Shown: positions 1 to 6,189, numbered from the stretch's first letter. The stretch: DNA of 15,087 bases from Micrococcales bacterium (GCA_030537915.1 JAUNUZ010000008.1:1-15087), one strand, 5' to 3'. Notes: generated by a model from the sequence alone, not told the origin. Numbers and translations: made by a program.

Positions 1-233
1 ACCTGCCGGACGGTGACGTCAAGCGCGCGCTCGCGGCTCTGCCGGAAGACTTCCGCATGGCGGTCTACCTCGCTGATGTCGAGGGCTTCGCCTACAAGGA
101 GATCGCAGAGATCATGGATACCCCCATCGGGACCGTGATGTCCCGCCTGCATCGGGGTCGCCGGCAGCTGCGTGAGTTGCTCAGCGACTACGCGGTGGAG
201 TCCGGCTACGTCGGGCAGGGGGCCGGGGCGTGA
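1..233 (+). CDS. sigH: ECF sigma factor, SigH/SigR type (3' end only)
   Basis: The last 76 codons of a group IV sigma factor are visible; the gene begins outside the window. The stretch is region 4, the helix-turn-helix that reads the -35 element: [20 protein letters not shown] leads into [20 protein letters not shown], then a basic [10 protein letters not shown] helix. These motifs are those of the actinobacterial SigH (mycobacteria) and SigR (Streptomyces) family, which switches on thioredoxin and mycothiol genes after thiol oxidation or heat. The stop TGA overlaps the GTG start of the next gene (GTGA), so the two are translationally coupled. That gene encodes an RsrA-like anti-sigma factor, which confirms the family. 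Region 2 and the promoter lie upstream of the window, so autoregulation cannot be judged. Confidence 0.95.
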   Translation, partial: LPDGDVKRALAALPEDFRMAVYLADVEGFAYKEIAEIMDTPIGTVMSRLHRGRRQLRELLSDYAVESGYVGQGAGA

Positions 234-604
234 CTCAGGCTCAGCGTGAGGATCCGCACCAGGAGCTAGGACACGATCACGCCGGGGCGGACTGTTCTGA
301 GATCGTGATGCGCGTCTTCGAATACATCGACAGGGAGACCACCCCGGAGGACGGCGAACGGATCCGAGCACACCTGGACGGGTGCGCCCAGTGCCTTGAT
401 GAGTACGAGCGGGATCTACTGCTCAAGGCTCTTGTGCGTCGATCCTGCGCCGGTGAGGCCGCCCCCGGACGCTTGCGCGCCCAGATCATGTCGAGAATCA
501 CGACCGTTCACTTCGACGACACGGGGTCCACGGCGTCGGTCGAGACCGTCGAGGTCTTCGAGCGCCTGGACACATCCACGCATTGGGAACGTCCGCTGAG
601 CTGA
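230..604 (+). CDS. rsrA: Zinc-binding redox-sensing anti-sigma factor (RsrA/RshA family)
   Basis: A 124-residue cytosolic protein that should bind and silence the upstream SigH-type factor in reducing conditions and release it when its cysteines form disulfides. The zinc anti-sigma motif is intact: Cys22, then His48-x3-Cys52-x2-Cys55 (HLDGCAQC). A further cysteine at residue 73 lies in the family's conserved LVRRSC segment after the motif. Length is slightly above the usual 90-110 residues because of an acidic and histidine-containing N-terminus and a C-terminal tail. The GTG start at 230 overlaps the sigma factor stop, the usual arrangement for stoichiometric sigma/anti-sigma synthesis. A strong terminator follows 12 bases after the stop, closing this operon. 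The family call is secure; the release signal is inferred from the family. Confidence 0.95.
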   Translation: MTQAQREDPHQELGHDHAGADCSEIVMRVFEYIDRETTPEDGERIRAHLDGCAQCLDEYERDLLLKALVRRSCAGEAAPGRLRAQIMSRITTVHFDDTGSTASVETVEVFERLDTSTHWERPLS

Positions 605-616
605 CGGACACACGAG

Positions 617-657
617 ACGGTCTGTCGCCCCCTCTTCCGGGGGGGGCGGCAGACCGT
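617..657 (+). terminator. Strong intrinsic terminator between rsrA and the bL37 gene
   Basis: A 16-base inverted repeat: left arm 617-632 (ACGGTCTGTCGCCCCC), right arm 642-657, nine-base loop. The only imperfection is a G-U pair. The right arm runs into TTTCG. It lies between two convergent genes and should end rsrA transcription; the stem would also form in the opposite transcript. Confidence 0.85.
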
Positions 658-727
658 TTCGTATGTAGCCGGTCGGGCTCGCATCGATGTTCGCGATATA
701 GCTGGGCCCGACGTGCTGTGACGTAGC

Positions 728-802
728 TCAGGCGTTGGGGCGGCGGCCGTGGTTGGCCGCGTTTCCCTTGCGAGAGCGACGTTTGCGGGCACGTCTACTC
801 AT
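728..802 (-). CDS. 50S ribosomal protein bL37 (24 residues)
   Basis: A very short minus-strand gene of 24 codons plus TGA. The product starts MSRRARKRRSRKGN and ends NHGRRPNA; nearly half of its residues are Arg or Lys. This is the pattern of the actinobacterial ribosomal protein bL37, which was found in mycobacterial ribosome structures and is often missed by gene callers. An excellent Shine-Dalgarno, AGGAGGTG, sits at 807-814 on the plus-strand coordinates, four bases before the ATG. The same sigH-rsrA-bL37 neighbourhood occurs in other actinobacteria as far as I recall, which supports the call. The gene converges on rsrA and shares the terminator region. No clear promoter is visible upstream. 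Binding to 23S rRNA is known for the family, not shown here. Confidence 0.9.
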   Translation of the reverse strand: MSRRARKRRSRKGNAANHGRRPNA

Positions 803-1287
803 CGTGCACCTCCTATCGTGGTCACTGGCATCGGCTCCTTCGACGGTCCGGGCGAGTCGCCCGACGCTGTGGGGGGCCGATCAACACGCCTGGGTGCCAC
901 ATGTGCCGGCCCGAGCATGCGCGATCCCGCGGGGGCGCGGGGATGCGCCACATTCTCGCACAGGGGTAACGGCGGGGACCAACGGCGGACAGCAGGGGAG
1001 TCCGGCTCGAGCTTGAGGTGAGCCGACGGCCGCGATTCGACACGTGAGTAGAGCGCCAGGGCAGCTTCCCCGGGGTGCTGGTTCGCGCGGAACCGACATT
1101 CGCGACGGGTTTCCCGGTGGCGGCGCTGTCCTCGTGGCGACGCGTCCGGAGGCGACACTTGAACCCTGCGCAGACAGCATTGCGGCTGTGCGCGGCCGCC
1201 GGATTCTATTCCAGCGGGCGCTCTCGCATGCGATTGCGCGCAGTGCATGGGGGTGGTGTGTAGCCAGGCGGCGTTCCCCGCCTTTCA
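803..1287. other. Gene-free stretch upstream of the bL37 gene
   Basis: Several open frames cross this region on both strands, but none has a credible ribosome binding site with protein-like composition. The bL37 Shine-Dalgarno is at 807-814. A small GC hairpin (GGCGG 1267-1271, CCGCC 1278-1282) is followed by only three Ts and is a weak terminator candidate. I see no tRNA, CRISPR repeat or recognisable Rfam-type motif. It must contain the minus-strand promoter for bL37, but I cannot place it. Confidence 0.6.
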
Positions 1288-1395
1288 CTTGGTGTTTCTA
1301 TGCGAAACCAAGACCTCATGCATGAATTGCCAGGCGATCGATGACTAGGTCGATCGTCCTATCTGCATGCCTTTTTCCATGCCTATGCGGACGAT
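1288..1395 (+). other. Cluster of hairpins with mutually exclusive pairings (possible structured RNA)
   Basis: Three hairpins can be read directly. First, CTTGG-TTTC at 1288-1298 pairs with GAAACCAAG at 1304-1312, with a two-base bulge and the loop TATGC. Second, CGATCGA at 1335-1341 pairs with TCGATCG at 1350-1356, extended by AGG/CCT across a one-base bulge and enclosed by CATGCA 1317-1322 with TGCATG 1364-1369, followed by CCTTTTT. Third, ATCGTCC at 1353-1359 pairs with GGACGAT at 1389-1395, enclosing GCATG/CATGC. The second and third structures share bases 1353-1359 and cannot form together. The region may be a leader for the downstream peptide gene, a small RNA ending at the T run, or an operator region made of palindromes (TCATGCATGA at 1316-1325). 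Function is unknown. Confidence 0.4.
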
Positions 1396-1400
1396 TGTTC

Positions 1401-1605
1401 TTAAGTGTGCCGCGGGTCACCTTATGGAATTACAAAAGTTGTTTAAGGAAGTAGTAAATGTGTTGGTCTTCCGTTCCAGACGGGTGCAAAGATAGTCAAT
1501 ACCGAAGGGCTCGGGGAGACGAAAGTCGTTGCCGCTCGGTTACTTTCACCAATTCAGGATGCGGCTTTGTCGCGCCTGTTCGTCGACCGAATTCAGGAGA
1601 TCGTG
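1401..1605 (+). promoter_or_regulatory. AT-rich leader region of the TWWWHPKPV peptide gene
   Basis: Bases 1417-1460 are about 30% GC (13 of 44 by hand count), against a strongly GC-rich background, so this is a good place for a promoter or regulator site, although no convincing -35/-10 pair stands out. A strong Shine-Dalgarno-like AAGGAAG at 1445-1451 lies six bases before an ATG at 1458, but the ORF from that ATG does not look like protein. The frame that leads into the peptide gene is open from 1447 without any ATG, GTG or TTG until TTG 1567. Small hairpins CCGA/TCGG and GAC-GAAA-GTC occur around 1502-1531. The peptide's own Shine-Dalgarno, AGGAG, is at 1595-1599. Confidence 0.4.
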
Positions 1606-1773
1606 ATGAACAACACCTCTTCGCCCATTGGCTACGCAACCGCCGCACGCACCTGGTGGTGGCATCCCAAGCCCGTGTTTGCCGCGGACCTGCAGGCCCC
1701 CGGCATGGAGTCGGCCGCCGCCGGCACCTGGTGGTGGCACCCGAAGCCGGTCGCCGCCGATACGATCGCCTGA
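1606..1773 (+). CDS. 55-residue peptide with two TWWWHPKPV repeats (unknown function)
   Basis: A small ORF with a good AGGAG Shine-Dalgarno six bases before the ATG. The peptide has no cysteine, no hydrophobic signal peptide and no membrane segment. Residues 16-24 and 41-49 are identical, TWWWHPKPV, separated by 16 residues; the flanks are also alike (AAR/AAG before, AAD after). The two 27-base DNA copies differ at four positions, all synonymous: His CAT/CAC, both Pro CCC/CCG, Val GTG/GTC. That pattern supports translation and selection on the peptide. Six of 55 residues are Trp. Possible roles are a tandem-core peptide precursor or pheromone, or a regulatory leader peptide, since actinobacterial trp leaders carry WWW. 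No trp gene and no obvious peptide-modifying enzyme is nearby. The next gene is a membrane HD-GYP protein 175 bases downstream. An in-frame TTG at 1567 could extend it by 13 residues. Confidence 0.8.
   Translation: MNNTSSPIGYATAARTWWWHPKPVFAADLQAPGMESAAAGTWWWHPKPVAADTIA
1651..1677 (+). repeat. TWWWHPKPV coding repeat, copy 1
   Basis: Codes for residues 16-24 of the peptide. Relative to copy 2 it uses CAT, CCC, CCC and GTG for His, Pro, Pro and Val. All other bases are the same. Confidence 0.95.
1726..1752 (+). repeat. TWWWHPKPV coding repeat, copy 2
   Basis: Codes for residues 41-49 of the peptide. It uses CAC, CCG, CCG and GTC where copy 1 uses CAT, CCC, CCC and GTG, so 23 of 27 bases match and all nine residues are kept. 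Confidence 0.95.
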
Positions 1774-1845
1774 TTCACAGGTCCTGGCGAGGGTGGCATG
1801 TGGCTACGCGCCTCGCGGCTAAGTTCGCCAGCCCCAGACGGTCGG

Positions 1846-1851
1846 TAGGAT
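1846..1851 (+). promoter_or_regulatory. Putative -10 element (TAGGAT) for the HD-GYP gene
   Basis: TAGGAT fits the usual actinobacterial -10 pattern TAnnnT. The best -35 at 16 bases spacing is TTCGCC (1824-1829), a poor match. A start about nine bases downstream would fall on A1860, the first base of an ATG. An inverted repeat, TGGCGA 1785-1790 with TCGCCA 1825-1830, precedes it and overlaps that weak -35. Confidence 0.4.
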
Positions 1852-1859
1852 TGCGTGTC

Positions 1860-1952
1860 ATGGACCGCCAGAGATGTTGGCTTCTTTGGCGATCAACTGC
1901 GCGCACGCCCCGCGGCGACGGACGGATATGCCTCGCCGCGGGTGGCAGATGA
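1860..1952 (+). CDS. Possible leaderless 30-codon upstream ORF coupled to the HD-GYP gene
   Basis: An ATG at the position where transcription from the TAGGAT element would begin opens a 30-codon frame starting MDRQRCWLLWRS and rich in Arg. Its TGA (1950-1952) overlaps the most likely HD-GYP start (ATGA at 1949-1952), as in translational coupling. The HD-GYP start has only a weak Shine-Dalgarno, which coupling would explain. There is no evidence that the product itself has a function, and the composition could be that of a chance ORF. Confidence 0.3.
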   Translation: MDRQRCWLLWRSTARTPRGDGRICLAAGGR

Positions 1953-4783
1953 GCCAGACGGCTCCGACAGCCTCGACGCTGTCGCGAACTCACTTCGTCT
2001 CCGCCTACGTCGTCGCGGTTGTGCTTACGGCGGTGGTCGTGCTCGGCCTCGGATGGGTCGTGCACCCGCTGGGGTCCCAGGATCTGCTAGGGCTGGCGGT
2101 TCTGCTCGCTCTCGGCGCGGCGAGCGCCCGGCTCCGCGACGTGGAGACCGAGAGTCAAATCGATCTCTCGTTCACCGCAGTCATCCTCCTGTGCGCGGTC
2201 CCGATCATCGGACCGTTCGGGGCGGCGCTCGTGGGGGCGCTCATTCCGCTCTTCGATCTCCGCCGTGCGTTCGGCCCGGCCGGCGTCTTCAACTCGGCCA
2301 TGACGTGCATTCTCGGCGGTGTCTCCGGACTTGCCTACGTCGCGGCACGGGGGTGGGTTCCGGTACCGCAGGATGCTCTCGGGCCTGACCTGCTGCGGCA
2401 CGTCGCCGTCCCCCTGCTCGGAGCCGACGTCGTCCTATGTCTGGTCAACCTGCTCGTGGTGGGCGGCATGATCTGGCTTCATGAGGAGCCGGGAACGCGG
2501 ATCCCGCTGGATCCCTTCGTCGCCACCTTGCCCCTCTATCTGGGTTATGCCCTGACGGGATTCCTCTTCGTCGTCCTCTGGGGCCCTGGCGGCGTCGGCC
2601 CTTTGGCGGCGGCGTTCGTCGTTGCGCCGCTCGTCGTCGCGCGCTGGGCTTACGTGCAGTACATCGATGAGTCCCAGTCGCGCAGTCGCATTCTGCACAC
2701 CCTGGCGGCCGCGGGCGAGAGTCGTGACGGTTCTGAGCTGCGGGTGGCCCGAATTGATTGGCTGGCAAGGAATCTCGAAACTCAACTGGGTCTGACGGGC
2801 GGGGCGGCAGTGGCTCTTCGATATGCCGCGACATTGCATGACATCGGAACCGTTGCCGTGCCCCGCGAGATCTTGTCGCGTGACCCCGACGAGCTGACGC
2901 CCGCACAATTGCGGGTCGTCGCTTCCCATGCGCAGACCGGTTTCGCGGTGCTGCGCGACATCGACTTCCTTGATGAGACGGCCCATGTCGTTCGGCATCA
3001 TCACGAGCGGTGGGATGGTCGCGGATATCCAGATCAATTGGCGGGCAACGACATTCCGCTGCCGGCACGCATTCTCGGAGTGATCGACGCCTATGAGGCC
3101 CTGGCGTGGTCGGCCGGTGATGAGGCGCCCGCCAGGCACGCCGAAGCGTTGGCCCAGATCCGCACTCGGTCGGGAACGCAATTCGATCCAGACGTGGTCG
3201 ACGCACTCGGTGTCGTCATCGGAGAATCCCCGCAGCCGCCAAGCCCCCTCGTCGACGGATTCGTCTCGAAGCAACCTCAGCCCTGGGTCGTCTCGTCGCG
3301 CCCGAGGCCACGGCTTCGGCACGCGCATCCCCGCGTCTCGGATCTGCTGGCTCGTGAGCAGGTCGGGCCGGGCCCCCAGCCCGCTCGACCTGCCCCTGGC
3401 AATGGCGCCCTGCGTCGGGCCAGGGGCCGGGGGGCCGATCTGCTGCGGCGTCACCTCACCGTGCGCAATCCGCTCGGCGGCGCTGATCTCGTCGCGCTCA
3501 TCGTGGCCGGGGCCGTGATCTTGGCGGCAGTCTTCGCGGTGGGTGGGGATCGACCGCCGGCCGGTCAGGCCCCGATGACCGTCATCCTCGTCTACTTCGT
3601 CGTCCTCGTCATCGCTGAGCGATTTCGGCTCCGTCTTCGAGGCCGCTTGGAGACGGCTCCGACTGCCGCGGCCGCGGGCATCGCGCTCGCGCTGACAAGC
3701 ACGCTGCCCGGGACGCCGGCGGTGGGCCTGCGGACGGTGGACGTCTTGAGCGTCGTCCTCGCAGCGCAGGCGGTGGACTGGGTCGTGGTGCGACGGCGCC
3801 TTCCTGCGACCGAGCGTTTCGAGGCGATCTTCGACGCCGCGATCCGCTCGACGTCGGTGGTCCTGATCAGCGTCGTCGTACGGGGCATTCCCTGGTCGGG
3901 CGAACCGCTGCTGGCGACGCTGTCCACTCGACCCGGGTGGTGGCAGGCGCTTGTGCTCACGACTGTCGTCGGCCTCGTCATACTCCTGGAGATCCCGCCG
4001 CGCGCGGCGCGCCGGGCGGAGGTCGAGCGCACGCGGTGGCGCGACACTGTCGCCGAGGAGGTGCGCGACAGCGTCGGGCTCGGGAGCGCGATGGCCGGCA
4101 CCGGTGTCCTTCTGGCCATCGCGCAGCAGACGCTGGGCCTCATCGCTGTCCCCCTCCTGCTGCTCCCTCTGGCGATCACCCAGTTGGCCGTGCGGCGGTA
4201 CTCCCTGACGCAACTTGCCTACCTGCAGAGCGTGCGAGCGCTCTCGCGGCTACCGGAGCTCGCGGGGGTCGTGCGGGCCGGACACGCGAAACGGGTCGCG
4301 GCCGTCGCGGTCGCCTTGGGGCGGGAGTTGCACCTGCGTGAGGCCCATGTCGTCGAGCTGGAGTATGCGGCGCTGCTGCACGACATCGGGCAGGTGACGC
4401 TGCGCCGCCCGATCCCCTTCGGCGCCACCGTGCTCGCGGCCCCCGCCGATCAGGACCGGATCGCCCGGCACGGTGCCCGAATTCTCGAGCACACCGGCGC
4501 CCTGGCCGACGTGGCCCAGGTCGTGCGCGACCAGGCCGTTCCCTACCACCAGGTGATGGGAACCCGGGGCCGCAACCAGCTGGCCAGCCGCGTCGTCAAG
4601 GTCGCCAACGCCTTCGACGACTATCTGGCCAGCGATCCCGACGCGGACGCTACCGATGCGCTGGAGCGGCTCTACCTGGGATTGGGCCACGAGTTCGATC
4701 CCCGGGTGGTGCGGGCGTTGGAGGCCTACGTGCGCCGCTACGGTGACGACCTGTCGAAGCCCGCGGCGACGGGTGGGGCCTAG
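1949..4783 (+). CDS. Membrane protein with tandem HD-GYP-type domains
   Basis: A 944-residue protein built of two similar halves. Hydrophobic helices span about 16-230, then HD-GYP domain 1 (about 255-425): HDIG 297-300, His327, HHHERWDGRGYP 350-361, Asp380, QFDP 411-414. A Pro/Arg-rich linker (428-505) leads to more helices (512-745) and HD domain 2 (about 775-930): His779, HDIG 811-814, His841, EFDP 915-918. Active HD-GYP domains hydrolyse cyclic di-GMP. Domain 1 lacks the first metal-binding His (Glu263 region) and has HDIGT instead of HDIGK. Domain 2 keeps that His but has lost HHERWDGxGYP (RDQAVPYHQ around 860-868). The halves are therefore degenerate in complementary ways. The start at 1949 places the first helix near the N-terminus and overlaps an upstream ORF; ATGs at 1874 and 1928 are alternatives. 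It may be an enzyme or a membrane receptor. Confidence 0.88.
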   Translation: MSQTAPTASTLSRTHFVSAYVVAVVLTAVVVLGLGWVVHPLGSQDLLGLAVLLALGAASARLRDVETESQIDLSFTAVILLCAVPIIGPFGAALVGALIPLFDLRRAFGPAGVFNSAMTCILGGVSGLAYVAARGWVPVPQDALGPDLLRHVAVPLLGADVVLCLVNLLVVGGMIWLHEEPGTRIPLDPFVATLPLYLGYALTGFLFVVLWGPGGVGPLAAAFVVAPLVVARWAYVQYIDESQSRSRILHTLAAAGESRDGSELRVARIDWLARNLETQLGLTGGAAVALRYAATLHDIGTVAVPREILSRDPDELTPAQLRVVASHAQTGFAVLRDIDFLDETAHVVRHHHERWDGRGYPDQLAGNDIPLPARILGVIDAYEALAWSAGDEAPARHAEALAQIRTRSGTQFDPDVVDALGVVIGESPQPPSPLVDGFVSKQPQPWVVSSRPRPRLRHAHPRVSDLLAREQVGPGPQPARPAPGNGALRRARGRGADLLRRHLTVRNPLGGADLVALIVAGAVILAAVFAVGGDRPPAGQAPMTVILVYFVVLVIAERFRLRLRGRLETAPTAAAAGIALALTSTLPGTPAVGLRTVDVLSVVLAAQAVDWVVVRRRLPATERFEAIFDAAIRSTSVVLISVVVRGIPWSGEPLLATLSTRPGWWQALVLTTVVGLVILLEIPPRAARRAEVERTRWRDTVAEEVRDSVGLGSAMAGTGVLLAIAQQTLGLIAVPLLLLPLAITQLAVRRYSLTQLAYLQSVRALSRLPELAGVVRAGHAKRVAAVAVALGRELHLREAHVVELEYAALLHDIGQVTLRRPIPFGATVLAAPADQDRIARHGARILEHTGALADVAQVVRDQAVPYHQVMGTRGRNQLASRVVKVANAFDDYLASDPDADATDALERLYLGLGHEFDPRVVRALEAYVRRYGDDLSKPAATGGA

Positions 4784-4814
4784 GAGCGGTTCCCAGAGGG
4801 GGCGGCCCAGGCCC

Positions 4815-4820
4815 TAAGAT
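4815..4820 (+). promoter_or_regulatory. Putative -10 element (TAAGAT) for the UDP-sugar dehydrogenase gene
   Basis: TAAGAT lies 44 bases before the GTG start and would give a leader of roughly 38 bases. No good -35 is seen at 16-19 bases spacing. The Shine-Dalgarno AAGGAAA follows at about 4854-4860. Confidence 0.35.
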
Positions 4821-4864
4821 TCAGGCTCGACAGACGCAGGTCCAGTAGGCAGTAAGGAAACTTC

Positions 4865-6163
4865 GTGAACATCACCGTCGTCGGTCTCGGCAAGATCGGC
4901 CTCCCGCTGGCCGTTCAGTTCGCCTCCAAGGGTCACCACGTCTTCGGTGCGGACGTCAACCCGACGGTGGTCGAACAGGTCAACGCGGGCACCGAGCCTT
5001 TCCCGGGGGAGGCGCACCTGGCGCAGAAGCTGGCCGAGCTCGTACCTGCAGGCAACCTCGAGGCAACGACCGACACCGCCGCTGCGGTCGCGAAGTCCGA
5101 CGCTGTCGTCGTTGTCGTACCCCTCTTCGTCGACACCGAGGGCAGCCCGGATTTCGGGTGGATGACGGACGCCACGAAGGACATCGCGGCAGGCCTGAAG
5201 CCGGGGACGCTCGTCTCCTACGAGACGACGCTGCCGGTGGGCACGACCCGCGATCGCTGGCTGCCGCTGCTCGAGGAGGGCTCGGGACTGACCCAGGGCG
5301 CCGCCGACAACGGCTTCGACCTGGTTTTCTCCCCCGAGCGGGTGCTCACCGGACGCGTCTTCGCCGACCTGCGCAAGTACCCCAAGCTCATCGGCGGCCT
5401 CAGCGAGCGCGGGGCGGCTCGTGCCACGCAGTTCTACGAGGCCGTGCTCGACTTCGACGAGCGGCTCGACCTCGAGCGCGGCAACGGCGTGTGGGACCTG
5501 GGCTCGGCGGAGGCGGCCGAGATGGCCAAGCTCGCCGAGACTACCTACCGGGACGTCAACATCGGGCTGGCCAACCAGTTCGGCGTCTTTGCGGCGGCGA
5601 ACGGGATCGACGTCTACCAGGTCATCGAGGCGAGCAACTCCCAGCCCTACAGCCACATCCACCGTCCCGGCATCGCCGTCGGCGGCCACTGCATCCCGGT
5701 CTACCCGCGGCTCTACCTGTGGAACGACCCCGAGGCGACCGTGGTCCGCGCAGCCCGCGCGGCCAACGTTGCGATGCCTGCTTACACCGTGGGCCTGGCC
5801 AAGGGCGCCTTCGGAGACTTGGAGGGAGTTCGGGTCGTCGTGCTTGGCGCCGCCTACCGCGGCGGTGTCAAGGAGACCGCCTTCTCGGGGGTCTTCCCGA
5901 CGGTGGAGGCCCTGCGGGCCGAGGGCGCGACGGTGACCGTGCACGACCCGATGTATACCGGCGAGGAGCTGGCGATGTATGGCTTCGACGCCTACGAGTC
6001 CGGCTCCGAGGTCGACGTGGCGATCCTGCAGGCCGACCACGCCGAGTACGCCGAGCTGTCCGCCGCTGACCTGCCCGGTGTCCGGGCCGTCATCGACGGT
6101 CGTCGGATCCTCGATCCGGCCCGCTTCGAGGGAGTCACCTTCCGGGTCGTCGGCGCTGCCTGA
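4865..6163 (+). CDS. UDP-N-acetylhexosamine 6-dehydrogenase (WecC/WbpA family)
   Basis: A 432-residue cytosolic NAD-dependent enzyme that oxidises C6 of a UDP-N-acetylhexosamine to the uronic acid. The N-terminal Rossmann fold shows GLGKIGLP at 7-14. The catalytic cysteine is Cys276 in GGHCIPVYP, and the central helix has the family's AKLAETTYRDVNIGLANQ segment (221-238) with its conserved Lys and Asn. SPERV is at 156-160, and a C-terminal UDP-binding domain follows. Length is normal. The start is GTG with AAGGAAA upstream. Sequence alone does not decide between UDP-ManNAc (WecC) and UDP-GlcNAc (WbpA) as substrate. The neighbouring epimerase, aminotransferase and 3-dehydrogenase favour a role in a 2,3-diamino-sugar uronic acid pathway. 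It converges on the epimerase gene 26 bases away. Confidence 0.92.
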   Translation: MNITVVGLGKIGLPLAVQFASKGHHVFGADVNPTVVEQVNAGTEPFPGEAHLAQKLAELVPAGNLEATTDTAAAVAKSDAVVVVVPLFVDTEGSPDFGWMTDATKDIAAGLKPGTLVSYETTLPVGTTRDRWLPLLEEGSGLTQGAADNGFDLVFSPERVLTGRVFADLRKYPKLIGGLSERGAARATQFYEAVLDFDERLDLERGNGVWDLGSAEAAEMAKLAETTYRDVNIGLANQFGVFAAANGIDVYQVIEASNSQPYSHIHRPGIAVGGHCIPVYPRLYLWNDPEATVVRAARAANVAMPAYTVGLAKGAFGDLEGVRVVVLGAAYRGGVKETAFSGVFPTVEALRAEGATVTVHDPMYTGEELAMYGFDAYESGSEVDVAILQADHAEYAELSAADLPGVRAVIDGRRILDPARFEGVTFRVVGAA

Positions 6164-6170
6164 GCCGCCG

Positions 6171-6189
6171 GGGCTGGCCGGGCCGGCCC
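6171..6189. terminator. Short GC hairpin between convergent sugar genes
   Basis: GGGCTGGC (6171-6178) pairs with GCCGGCCC (6182-6189), eight pairs including one G-U, with a three-base loop. It fills the 26-base gap between two convergent genes and may end transcription from both sides. No T run follows on either side, so efficiency is uncertain. Confidence 0.45.

Noticed and set aside
1060..1110. tRNA-like GGTTCGCGCGGAACC segment
   Set aside because: A simple 5-base hairpin with no cloverleaf, anticodon stem or acceptor end.
1426..1453. SigR/SigH-type promoter (GGAAT, then GTT 18-19 bases later)
   Set aside because: GGAAT is present at 1426-1430, but no GTT follows at 18-19 bases; the nearest is GTA at 20. 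Not supported.
1478..1555. Cyclic di-GMP (GEMM) riboswitch, suggested by GCAAA, GACGAAAG and GGTTAC in the expected order before an HD-GYP gene
   Set aside because: The hairpin that must join GCAAA and GACGCAAAG is not flush, and the receptor part of the second helix is missing. A covariance-model scan would settle it; by eye it does not fit.
1606..1773. Radical-SAM or lanthipeptide-type RiPP precursor
   Set aside because: The peptide has no Cys, no lanthionine pattern and no modifying enzyme within the window. A RiPP of another type cannot be excluded.
1458..1952. 164-codon plus-strand ORF starting after a good AAGGAAG site
   Set aside because: Its sequence is Arg/Gly-rich without family resemblance and it covers the TWWWHPKPV gene in another frame; the synonymous repeat pattern shows that the peptide frame is the coding one. 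Its first and last parts are mentioned separately.
2435..4213. Long minus-strand ORF of 592 codons
   Set aside because: Shadow frame of the HD-GYP gene, full of Arg/Asp/His low-complexity sequence without a domain.
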